The notes below the pieces were generated by a model. It saw only the letters and a program-made list of their open reading frames with translations, ran no database searches and had not been told where the DNA came from. Positions 1 to 5,565 of a stretch of 9,354 nt of DNA are shown here, one piece after another. The position numbers were made by a program, and so were the translations under genes. Every line of letters begins with the position of its first letter. Positions within the stretch are counted from its first letter, which is position 1. Origin of the DNA: an uncultured Clostridia bacterium (GTDB lineage: Bacteria; Bacillota_A; Clostridia; Christensenellales; CAG-138); the NCBI GenBank assembly GCA_937877295.1, contig CALFIV010000185.1:1-9354 (forward strand), read 5' to 3'.

Positions 1-2
1 GA

Positions 3-57
3 AAAGAGCCGCGGCTGCGGCTCTTTCAGCGTGTCAAAAAACCTTTTGACACGCTGA
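3..57. terminator. Tandem hairpin pair at the left edge, likely terminator
   Basis: There are two adjacent perfect inverted repeats. The first has a 10-bp stem (3-12 with 17-26) and loop GGCT. The second has a 14-bp stem (26-39 with 44-57), loop AACC, and an A4/T4 segment next to the loop. Both are symmetric and could work on either strand. They probably end transcription of a gene lying left of the window. No long T-run follows either stem, so termination is inferred from stem strength and position only. Confidence 0.55.
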
Positions 58-84
58 GCAGGCTGTTGGGAAGGGAGGCAGAAG

Positions 85-144
85 ATGAGTTTTGTCAAGG
101 GGGTTTTCAAACGTTATATAAATTGCAATAGTTTGAGACGATAG
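85..144 (+). other. Possible 19-codon ORF or remnant of a gene start
   Basis: A GGGAGG ribosome binding site (73-78) stands 6 bases before an ATG at 85. The frame encodes only 19 residues, beginning MSFVKGVFKRY, and ends at TAG 142-144. After about position 105 the base composition turns A+T-rich. A good translation start leading into a very short frame suggests either a tiny peptide or the left-over start of a gene cut by insertion of the A+T-rich block to the right. I do not recognise the peptide. Confidence 0.25.
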
Positions 145-160
145 CAATCCGATACAAAGC

Positions 161-203
161 AAAAAGTGTGGTCAAGCATCTTTATGCCCATACCGCACTT
201 TTT
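161..203. terminator. Hairpin terminator with A/T-rich stem, probably for the minus-strand gene at 246
   Basis: Positions 161-172 (AAAAAGTGTGGT) pair with 192-203 (ACCGCACTTTTT) through 11 Watson-Crick pairs and one G-T. Inside the loop, GCAT (177-180) can pair with ATGC (184-187). The stem ends in A5/T5, so either strand yields a hairpin followed by U residues. It lies about 40 bases beyond the stop codon of the minus-strand gene, as expected for that gene's terminator, and would also stop plus-strand transcripts. Confidence 0.7.
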
Positions 204-245
204 ATATCCTATCTATTTGTTTTGATATTTCCTAATAATGTATAT

Positions 246-974
246 TTATAGGAGTCCGTGACAATCATGCCATTGTTTTCGAGGTATCGGCCTTTCTAAA
301 TCTCGAATATCCTGTTCTATGTCATCGCTCCGCTCTTTTTTAATTCTTTTATACTTTACTACATCGCCTTCATCATTAAGGAACAGCTGATACCCTGGTG
401 GATAGGAAACGATTTGACTAATGACTATCTCGTTTTCGCTGAAACACAATTTAGAACGAATAGAAGAATAATAACGAAGAGGAAAGCCATTTTCATAATC
501 TATCACAGTTCCCCAAAAATGAGGTATGAGAACTTCTCTACTTTGAACAAATAATGGACTAGCATTCAAACCTGCTTCAAGCCCCGTCTTGCTCGTATAA
601 AACGATGCTTCCACTCTACCTTCATTTATTACATTGCCATAGATTGTTAAATCAATTGCATGTAAGTCATCAGTTGACTTTACAGGAAATTCCAATCCAT
701 AGATAATATTGCCTTCTCTGCATAAAACCTCAATTGTATCAACATCACAGAATTTTTCAATAAGAAGCAACCTGCTGCTATCGTCAAATGAATAACGATA
801 ATAGTTCTTCCGGTTTGGTTCTCTGTCTGTCATGTTTCCACGTTTGATATTACTATCTATCTCACAAAGCGGATCTGCACACATTACACCACGATGAACG
901 CATTGCCCTCCGATTCCATATTTAAGAATAGCGGTTTTCCCACGAGCTTCAGAAACGTAGTCTACAACATGCAT
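246..974 (-). CDS. Hypothetical protein, A+T-rich gene, probably missing its true N-terminus by frameshift
   Basis: From ATG at 974 the frame encodes 242 residues ending in TAA at 246-248. I do not recognise a family. The protein looks soluble: no signal peptide or membrane segment, a mixed charged composition, and a basic/acidic C-terminal stretch near residues 205-235 (KYKRIKKERSDDIEQD). The gene is clearly richer in A+T than everything from 1268 rightward, which suggests horizontal acquisition. There is no good ribosome binding site before the ATG at 974, and the same frame stays open back to a TAA at 1092-1094, so 974 is probably not the real start (see the entry for 975-1138). A hairpin terminator follows at 161-203. 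Reading-frame length and protein-like composition make it a real gene or a recent pseudogene. Confidence 0.6.
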   Translation of the reverse strand: MHVVDYVSEARGKTAILKYGIGGQCVHRGVMCADPLCEIDSNIKRGNMTDREPNRKNYYRYSFDDSSRLLLIEKFCDVDTIEVLCREGNIIYGLEFPVKSTDDLHAIDLTIYGNVINEGRVEASFYTSKTGLEAGLNASPLFVQSREVLIPHFWGTVIDYENGFPLRYYSSIRSKLCFSENEIVISQIVSYPPGYQLFLNDEGDVVKYKRIKKERSDDIEQDIRDLERPIPRKQWHDCHGLL

Positions 975-1138
975 AGGATGCCTTAAGCACTGTTTTGCAT
1001 ATTGGTATGCTTGAGAATATATAGGTAGTAAATCCTCGATACGTATTTTCTCAATCCTCCAACCACAGCCCTTTGTGCGTTTGTTAATCAGTTAGATAGC
1101 ATTTTATACTCAAATAGCCACTGTTCTAGATCCATCAT
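975..1138 (-). pseudogene. Putative 5' part of the 246-974 gene, out of frame by one base
   Basis: On the minus strand an ATGATG at 1138 opens a frame of 16 codons, reading MMDLEQWLFEYKMLSN, closed by TGA at 1088-1090. The frame of the downstream gene is open without a start codon from 1091 to 974. There it reads protein-like sequence such as GCGWRIEKIRIEDLLPIY and YSQAYQYAKQCLRHP. Restoring one base near 1091-1094, for example AAC to AAAC, would join both parts into one protein of about 297 residues. The simplest reading is a one-base deletion in a short A run, either a real mutation or a sequencing error. No convincing ribosome binding site precedes 1138, which weakens the exact start. Confidence 0.5.
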
Positions 1139-1205
1139 TTTTGAAAAACTAATACTGAACAGCGGAATAGTACACGAATGCCATTAAAACCAAGGAACAC
1201 CGCCG

Positions 1206-1258
1206 AAAAAAACGACGGTTTTCGACAGTCTGAACAGACGGTTTGCCCGTCTGTTTTT
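1206..1258. terminator. Hairpin after the HPr-kinase-like gene
   Basis: ACAGACGG (1234-1241) pairs perfectly with CCGTCTGT (1247-1254) around a 5-base loop. On the plus strand it is followed directly by T4 (1255-1258). On the minus strand it lies 13 bases after the stop of the 1268-2005 gene, but the T7 tract (1212-1206) comes only about 20 bases later. A second GTCTG/CAGAC pairing (1228-1232 with 1235-1239) competes with the main stem. It probably terminates the minus-strand kinase-like gene, but the T-tract layout fits the plus strand better, so direction is uncertain. Confidence 0.45.
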
Positions 1259-1267
1259 GTGTCTTAC

Positions 1268-2005
1268 TCAATGCATCATCACGTCGGATGCAACCTGTGC
1301 CGCCTCCGGATCCATGTTGCAGCCGAGCTGCCAAAGGTCAACCGTCTTTGTCATGCGGTCGATCAGCGTCATCGTCCGGGTCATTGCCGCAGCGTCCAGC
1401 GGCCGATAGATTTGCTGCAGAAGCATCGGATATGCTTCGCTGATCGAAATGCGGCGGATGCTGTTCTGCTCGGCGCGCGTCAGAATGCAGACGCCTTTGA
1501 GCGGAACGGCAATGTTGCTGCTGAGTCTATGCTTTCCGTCCCACGGCGTGCCGTATGCGATCGCACCGGATTGCGAGATGCGAATCAGCGGCTTGTCGTC
1601 ATTCACCATCACCGCACGGTCGCCGAACCTTTGACGCCACAGGCGCGTATGCGTGCTCTTCCCTGTGCCGCTCTTTGCCGTGAACAGATAGGCCGTTCCG
1701 TCCACCGCAATGCAGGAACCGTGCATCAGCACCGTATCATAGGAGGGCATCCGCTCCGCGATTTTGCGATAGACCGCAAGCATTTCGAGATAGTCACTCG
1801 GATAGTGCCGGCGTGCATTGCCTGTAAACGAATCCTCCTGCGCGGTTTTGCTGCGTTCAAATTCGGCGTCGTCCTCCGAAGTCTCAACGGTAAACACAAT
1901 CGAAGGATCATCCGTGCGATAGTCTTTGCACAGCAAATGAATTTTTTCATAGACGGACGAGATCCGGATTGTTTGATCGGCGATGCGATACGTTTCTGTA
2001 AACAC
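1268..2005 (-). CDS. HPr-kinase/PEPCK-like P-loop protein
   Basis: I start this 245-residue protein at GTG 2005, because GGAGGAATTGCA precedes it with ideal spacing. The ATG at 2098 has no ribosome binding site and adds a low-quality N-terminus. The C-terminal two thirds match the stand-alone HprK-like kinase family of Bacillota. There is a Walker A loop AKSGTGKS at 110-117 followed by T118 and H119, a preceding HGS (95-97), an acidic NDDK motif (135-138) that would bind metal and phosphate, and the PWDGKH segment (154-159). In this fold such proteins use ATP to phosphorylate a protein or small molecule. Relatives occur beside PqqD-like and radical SAM peptide-modification genes, but no such partner is visible here, so the substrate is unknown. 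No signal peptide is present, so it is cytoplasmic. It is transcribed alone and divergently from the barnase operon. Confidence 0.85.
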   Translation of the reverse strand: MFTETYRIADQTIRISSVYEKIHLLCKDYRTDDPSIVFTVETSEDDAEFERSKTAQEDSFTGNARRHYPSDYLEMLAVYRKIAERMPSYDTVLMHGSCIAVDGTAYLFTAKSGTGKSTHTRLWRQRFGDRAVMVNDDKPLIRISQSGAIAYGTPWDGKHRLSSNIAVPLKGVCILTRAEQNSIRRISISEAYPMLLQQIYRPLDAAAMTRTMTLIDRMTKTVDLWQLGCNMDPEAAQVASDVMMH

Positions 2006-2025
2006 TGCAATTCCTCCGCTACTGA

Positions 2026-2045
2026 GGCAAAACAACCGTTTTGCC
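2026..2045 (-). promoter_or_regulatory. Leader hairpin just upstream of the kinase-like gene
   Basis: GGCAAAAC (2026-2033) pairs perfectly with GTTTTGCC (2038-2045) around a 4-base loop. On the minus strand this 8-bp hairpin sits in the roughly 100-base leader between the promoter (2116-2144) and the ribosome binding site of the gene starting at 2005. It ends about 10 bases before the GGAGG. It could affect ribosome access or mRNA stability. No T-run follows, so it is not a terminator. Its role is inferred from position only. Confidence 0.4.
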
Positions 2046-2115
2046 CGCTGCCTTCCCGATTCGCACCGGGGCGGCTTTGGCAATTCCATCATCGGCATAT
2101 CAAATTACCATATGC

Positions 2116-2144
2116 ATTTTAGCACGCAGCGCTTTTTTTTGCAA
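2116..2144 (-). promoter_or_regulatory. Sigma-A promoter for the kinase-like gene
   Basis: Read on the minus strand: -35 TTGCAA (2144-2139), a 17-bp spacer, then -10 TAAAAT (2121-2116) preceded by TGC, an extended -10. An A-rich tract (2140-2133) begins within the -35 and runs into the spacer. Transcription would start near 2109, giving a leader of about 104 bases. Confidence 0.65.
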
Positions 2145-2235
2145 TACGTTCCGATGCTGTTTCGATCATCTCCGGATTTTAATAAGACGCACGATTATTT
2201 TCAAAAACCGCCTTTTCTGCTGCAGCGTTTTGTGA

Positions 2236-2253
2236 TATAATGCATTTGGAGGG
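2236..2253 (+). promoter_or_regulatory. Extended -10 promoter and ribosome binding site for barnase
   Basis: TGATATAAT (2233-2241) is a perfect extended -10. The -35 at 17 bp spacing is poor (TTTTCT, 2213-2218), which is typical of extended -10 promoters. The start point would fall near 2248, right at the GGAGGG ribosome binding site (2248-2253), 4 bases before the ATG at 2258. The leader would then be only about 10 bases long. Confidence 0.6.
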
Positions 2254-2257
2254 TTTT

Positions 2258-2758
2258 ATGAAGCATTCAAAACAAATCCTGTCTGTGCTGATTGCGCTTT
2301 TGCTGCTGATAACGCTGTTTGGCTGTGCATTTCAGCTTGTGCCTACGCCCGAACCGGAGCAGATCGATCTGCCCGTCTATACGCTTGAACCGGAAGCGCC
2401 GCATGATGCCGTCACCGAGGACGGCGAATACTGGACCAAGGACGACGTCGCACTCTACATTCATCTCTTCGGGCATCTGCCGAAAAACTATATCACAAAG
2501 GAAGCCGCTCAAGCGCTCGGCTGGGAGGGCGGATCTTTGGAACCGTATGCGCCGGGCTGCTCGATCGGCGGCGGATACTTCGGCAACTATGAGGGTTTAC
2601 TCCCGAAAGCGAAAGGCCGCAAATATACCGAATGCGACATCGATACGCGCGGGCGGAAAAGCCGCGGCGCAAAGCGCATTGTCTTCAGCAACGACGGCCT
2701 GATTTACTACACCGACGACCACTACGAGTCCTTTACGCTTCTGTATGGAGGAGAATGA
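2258..2758 (+). CDS. Barnase-family ribonuclease, lipoprotein form
   Basis: This 166-residue protein starts at ATG 2258, chosen because GGAGGG precedes it. An in-frame ATG at 2240 lies inside the -10 box. Residues 1-22 form a lipoprotein signal (KHSK, hydrophobic core, LFG) with lipidated Cys23. A Pro/Glu-rich tether (about 29-50) follows, then a full barnase domain (about 55-166). The domain keeps LPKNYITK, EAAQALGW, PGCSIGGGYFGN and DHYESFT blocks. Residues equivalent to the barnase active site are all present: K81 (K27), E125 (E73, general base), R136 (R83), R140 (R87) and H155 (H102, general acid). It should therefore cleave single-stranded RNA after purines, preferring G. Known barnase is released into the medium; here the lipobox predicts anchoring to the outer face of the membrane. 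The inhibitor gene follows with one base between stop and start. Confidence 0.93.
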   Translation: MKHSKQILSVLIALLLLITLFGCAFQLVPTPEPEQIDLPVYTLEPEAPHDAVTEDGEYWTKDDVALYIHLFGHLPKNYITKEAAQALGWEGGSLEPYAPGCSIGGGYFGNYEGLLPKAKGRKYTECDIDTRGRKSRGAKRIVFSNDGLIYYTDDHYESFTLLYGGE

Positions 2759-2759
2759 T

Positions 2760-3035
2760 ATGGAACTGATCATCATCGACGGAAAACGCATGACCACTAT
2801 CGAGGAAACGCACCGCTATCTGGAGCGTACACTGCGGCTGCCGCCGTATTACGGCCACAATCTCGACGCGCTCTACGACTGTCTCTCTGACCTCTCGAAA
2901 AACGTTTATATCATTCTCATCAACGGTGACGCACTGGACGCAAATCTGAGCGAATATGCGGAAAAGCTTCGCAAGGTCTTCACCGACGCAGCAAACGTAC
3001 CGTTTGCGTTTCATTTCATAGAAAATCCGTCCTGA
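2760..3035 (+). CDS. Barstar-family ribonuclease inhibitor
   Basis: This 91-residue cytoplasmic protein starts at ATG 2760. A GGAGGAG ribosome binding site lies inside the end of the barnase gene, and barnase stops at 2758, so the two are translationally coupled. The sequence follows barstar closely: an N-terminal strand MELIIIDG, the helix with LPPYYGHNLDALYDCL, and the C-terminal VFTDA segment. Residues matching the barnase-binding face are Y30, D36 and D40 (barstar Y29, D35, D39). Barstar E76 is replaced by D76, a conservative change. It should bind and block the ribonuclease before export, protecting the producer cell, and may also protect sibling cells against the same enzyme. Confidence 0.93.
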   Translation: MELIIIDGKRMTTIEETHRYLERTLRLPPYYGHNLDALYDCLSDLSKNVYIILINGDALDANLSEYAEKLRKVFTDAANVPFAFHFIENPS

Positions 3036-3052
3036 CGGTTTGGACGCGAAAT

Positions 3053-3078
3053 CTCCCGTGTTTTTACGGGAGTTTTTA
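3053..3078 (+). terminator. Rho-independent terminator of the barnase/barstar operon
   Basis: CTCCCGT (3053-3059) pairs with ACGGGAG (3066-3072) around a 6-base loop and is followed by T5 and further A/T. It lies 17 bases after the barstar stop codon. A classic intrinsic terminator. Confidence 0.9.
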
Positions 3079-3084
3079 TTTGTA

Positions 3085-3116
3085 TGCAACCTTTCAAGCC
3101 GCCCGCTCATCTATTA
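3085..3116 (+). promoter_or_regulatory. ECF-type promoter of the sigma/anti-sigma operon
   Basis: TGCAACCTTTC (3085-3095) resembles the ECF -35 element with its AAC core. Seventeen bases after that AAC (3088-3090) comes CATCTATTA (3108-3116), similar to the CGTC-type ECF -10. There is no sigma-A-like pair nearby. The simplest reading is autoregulation by the sigma factor encoded at 3174. The transcript would carry a leader of about 50 bases. Confidence 0.55.
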
Positions 3117-3137
3117 AGTGTACGATCGAACAACGAA

Positions 3138-3167
3138 CCCGCTGCCGGCAAGCGGGAACGAAAGGAG
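3138..3167 (+). promoter_or_regulatory. Leader hairpin and ribosome binding site before the sigma factor
   Basis: CCCGCT (3138-3143) pairs with AGCGGG (3151-3156) around a 7-base loop in the leader. Six bases later comes AAAGGAG (3161-3167), which fixes the start codon at 3174 rather than the upstream ATG at 3084, which lies inside the -35 box. The hairpin may modulate translation; this is inferred from position. Confidence 0.4.
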
Positions 3168-3173
3168 ACAAGA

Positions 3174-3665
3174 ATGCACAGTCAGAAAGAAAAGCTGTGG
3201 TTTACGGAGCAGGTGCGGCCCATGCTCGATACGCTGTATCGCGTGGCATATGCGCTGATGCAAAACGACGCGGACGCGCAGGACGCCGTGCAGGATTGCA
3301 TTGAAAAAGCGTACACATCGTTTGGATCGCTCCGCGAACGCAGCAAATTCCAACCGTGGATGATCCGCATTCTCAAGAACGAATGCTACCGGATCCTGCG
3401 CGAGCGCAAGCGGCTGATCCCGTTTGACGATCTGCCCGAAACCGGCGAAACGCCGCAGGACACGCTCGATCTGAAAGCCGCGTTTTCACGGCTGTCCCCG
3501 CAGAGCCGTCTCGCCGTGACGCTCTATTATTATGAAGGCTATCATGTTCCCGAGATCGCAGCGCTGCTGAACGAGCCGGAGGGCACGATCAAGAGCCGTC
3601 TCTCCCGTGCGCGGCAGGCGCTTAGAAAAGAATTGACCGATCAGGAGGTTTCCTATGCAAACTAA
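3174..3665 (+). CDS. ECF-family RNA polymerase sigma factor
   Basis: A 163-residue protein of the normal ECF (sigma-70 group 4) size. Region 2 spans about residues 17-80, with the acidic NDADAQDAVQDC helix and the KFQPWMIRILKNECYRILR segment that contacts the -10 element and core RNA polymerase. A short linker follows. Region 4 (about 102-156) contains LSPQSRLAVTLYYYEGY, then the helix-turn-helix VPEIAALLNEPEGTIKSRL and SRARQALRKEL, which reads the -35 element. The gene ends inside the next one: the anti-sigma ATG at 3655 lies 11 bases before the end of this TAA, a typical coupled sigma/anti-sigma layout. Subfamily and regulon cannot be assigned beyond the probable self-promoter at 3085-3116. 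Confidence 0.93.
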   Translation: MHSQKEKLWFTEQVRPMLDTLYRVAYALMQNDADAQDAVQDCIEKAYTSFGSLRERSKFQPWMIRILKNECYRILRERKRLIPFDDLPETGETPQDTLDLKAAFSRLSPQSRLAVTLYYYEGYHVPEIAALLNEPEGTIKSRLSRARQALRKELTDQEVSYAN

Positions 3666-5517
3666 CAAACAGACAGCAGCGGCCGATCCGTTGTTTCCCT
3701 CCGTCCCCTCCGACTACTACGCACGCATGGAAGCCGTGCTGGATGCGCTGCCGGTAAAGAGCCGCAGCACCGTGCGCATTCCGAAAAAGCGCAGACTCTG
3801 GATTCTCGCCGCGGCGCTTGCTGCGCTGCTCGCCGTCGGCACGGCCGTTGCCGTCTCGATGAGCACAAAGGAGCAATTGCAGGATGTTGTGGAGCAGCGC
3901 ATCGAAGCCAGTGACGATGAACGCTATGAAAAGGCGCGCGCGCTTGCCGCCGAACGTATCGACGAAGAAGGCTATCCGCATCTGATTCCGCTGGAGGGAA
4001 TCGCGCAGCTTGACGGCGTCCTGCTGAATCTCGTTTCCATTCAGATCGAAGGCGATGAAGCGGAGCTTTGCTATACGCTCGAAAGCGATTCCGTCGGCTT
4101 TGTCGATGTGTTGAACGATCCGGAGTATCGGGAAAGCAAGCGCACGCAGCAGATCCTTTCCGAGTACGACACATTCTGTGCGCTCGGTGAGGACGCCTGC
4201 GACTTCACGCTCCGTGTTTCGGAAACGGACTATCCGGCCTATCACGGCGATACGCCCTCCGCCGCAGGCTTTGACAAGGAAACCGGCGTATGCACCACCC
4301 GTTTTCTCAATTTCCCGCGGAAGCTGGAGAACGGCACGAATCTCGTGTTTTCGGGCAAGCTGTATCGGTATGACAAAGACGGTGTTCGCCTTGGCGAGAT
4401 CGGCACCTTTTCCGTTCCGTTCGTCTACAATTATACCGCCGAGCTGCGTGAGCTCGAGATCCAAAAGATGGCGCAGGCATACATGGAAGTTGCCGACGCC
4501 CGCGACGCTGAGACGCACGACAGTCTCACCGGGGTGCTCGCCGATGCAGCGCGGCTCGATACCGTTGTCGGCCTGACGACCTATCTTGACGCAGCAGTGG
4601 ACGAACAGGGCATTCTTCTCGGTCTTACGGAACGCTACAAAGGGCTCGGTTGGATCGACTATTCCTATTTCTGCATGGATGGATACGACGTTGCAGACGA
4701 TGAGATTGCCTGCGAATTCTCGCCCGACAAGGAATCGCAAACGAAGCTTTTGCGACTCCCCTATTATGCGGATCGCAGCTATCTGCCGGACGTCGTTACA
4801 ATCGGCTGCGTGCGCAGCTTCAACAAAATGATCCCTCTGCAGCCGGAAGGATGGATGCACTCCGACGAGTTTGACGACTATGTATTTGTGTTCCGCTGCA
4901 ATCTGAAGACCGGCGAGGTCACGCTGCCGAAGGACGAGCAGGAGCGCGATGCGTGGTTTACGCCGCACCAATTCCCGATTGACGGCGACGACTGGGTATA
5001 CAGCTTCAAAGGTCGATATGACGCCCGCAACATAGAAGACGTTTCCATGACGCAGAACGGAACCGACGTACAGATCAGGCGCGTAGCGTTTACGCAAGAC
5101 GGTCGTCTGTGCATCGTCTATCGCGTCGACAACCTTGCCTGTGAAGTGATCGCATGGGAAACCGTGCCGAAGACGGTTCGCATCAACGGCGTCGAGGTGA
5201 AAGCCGATCAGGAAAGCGGTGTGCGCGGCTTCCATATGGAGGACGAGCGTATTGCAGAGTTTCTCGACACCTACGATATGTCCAAAACACGTGGGCTTAC
5301 CAACTGGTGGGAGCTGAAGCTGCCGAAGCGCCGCGATATGTACGACGGCCCGATCACGATTGAGATCGAGGGCTGGGATCTCTACGATCTGAACAAGCAG
5401 GGTGAGCGCGAGCTTGTAGGGACGTTCGGCTTCACGTTCACAATCCCGGTCGACGATGCGTCCTACGGGTTGATGTCGGCAGGCAACTTTATGAATCTCA
5501 GGGAGAATCCCCGGTAA
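3655..5517 (+). CDS. Single-pass membrane protein with large outside domain, probable anti-sigma factor
   Basis: The 620-residue protein starts at ATG 3655, with AGGAGG (3643-3648) inside the sigma gene. Residues 1-47 are a short cytoplasmic part with a PSDYYARMEAVLDALP helix and basic KKRR at the membrane edge. Residues 48-68 are one hydrophobic segment (LWILAAALAALLAVG). Residues 70-620 form a large exported region. Its start (IAQLDGVLLNLVSIQIEGD and following) resembles the beta-rich domains of Bacillota DUF4179/DUF5643-type anti-sigma factors. It has only scattered cysteines and no catalytic motif that I recognise. Such proteins hold the sigma factor at the membrane until an outside signal is sensed. 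The assignment rests on gene order, overlap and topology, because the cytoplasmic part lacks a zinc-binding HxxxCxxC motif. Its short cytoplasmic segment and 550-residue ectodomain suggest a sensor of a large surface ligand or cell-wall state. The signal is unknown. Confidence 0.78.
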   Translation: MQTNKQTAAADPLFPSVPSDYYARMEAVLDALPVKSRSTVRIPKKRRLWILAAALAALLAVGTAVAVSMSTKEQLQDVVEQRIEASDDERYEKARALAAERIDEEGYPHLIPLEGIAQLDGVLLNLVSIQIEGDEAELCYTLESDSVGFVDVLNDPEYRESKRTQQILSEYDTFCALGEDACDFTLRVSETDYPAYHGDTPSAAGFDKETGVCTTRFLNFPRKLENGTNLVFSGKLYRYDKDGVRLGEIGTFSVPFVYNYTAELRELEIQKMAQAYMEVADARDAETHDSLTGVLADAARLDTVVGLTTYLDAAVDEQGILLGLTERYKGLGWIDYSYFCMDGYDVADDEIACEFSPDKESQTKLLRLPYYADRSYLPDVVTIGCVRSFNKMIPLQPEGWMHSDEFDDYVFVFRCNLKTGEVTLPKDEQERDAWFTPHQFPIDGDDWVYSFKGRYDARNIEDVSMTQNGTDVQIRRVAFTQDGRLCIVYRVDNLACEVIAWETVPKTVRINGVEVKADQESGVRGFHMEDERIAEFLDTYDMSKTRGLTNWWELKLPKRRDMYDGPITIEIEGWDLYDLNKQGERELVGTFGFTFTIPVDDASYGLMSAGNFMNLRENPR

Positions 5518-5526
5518 GGATACGCA

Positions 5527-5554
5527 AAAGGAGCTGTCAAGCGACAGCTCCTTT
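5527..5554. terminator. Bidirectional terminator between convergent operons
   Basis: AAAGGAGCTGTC (5527-5538) pairs perfectly with GACAGCTCCTTT (5543-5554) around loop AAGC. It lies 9 bases after the stop of the plus-strand anti-sigma gene and 11 bases after the stop of the minus-strand lipoprotein gene. The A/T-ended 12-bp stem gives T-rich sequence on both strands, so it should serve both operons. Confidence 0.85.
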
Positions 5555-5565
5555 GCTTTGTGGAC

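Noticed and set aside
3..57. Two adjacent hairpins considered as a CRISPR or palindromic repeat array
   Set aside because: The two stems have unrelated sequences and no spacers or further units; better explained as terminators.
2006..2098. Upstream ATG start for the kinase-like gene
   Set aside because: No ribosome binding site before 2098; GTG 2005 has GGAGG at ideal spacing, and the extra residues are encoded by the hairpin leader.
1178..2122. Plus-strand open frame (314 codons)
   Set aside because: Antisense to the kinase-like gene, whose P-loop and ribosome binding site are convincing; the plus frame has neither.
3084..3173. Upstream ATG start for the sigma factor
   Set aside because: The ATG overlaps the -35 element and adds 30 residues not usual for ECF factors; AAAGGAG points to 3174.
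3622..5235. Long minus-strand open frame (537 codons)
   Set aside because: Antisense to the anti-sigma gene, with no ribosome binding site; its His/Arg/Val-rich composition is that of a mirror frame of a GC-biased gene.
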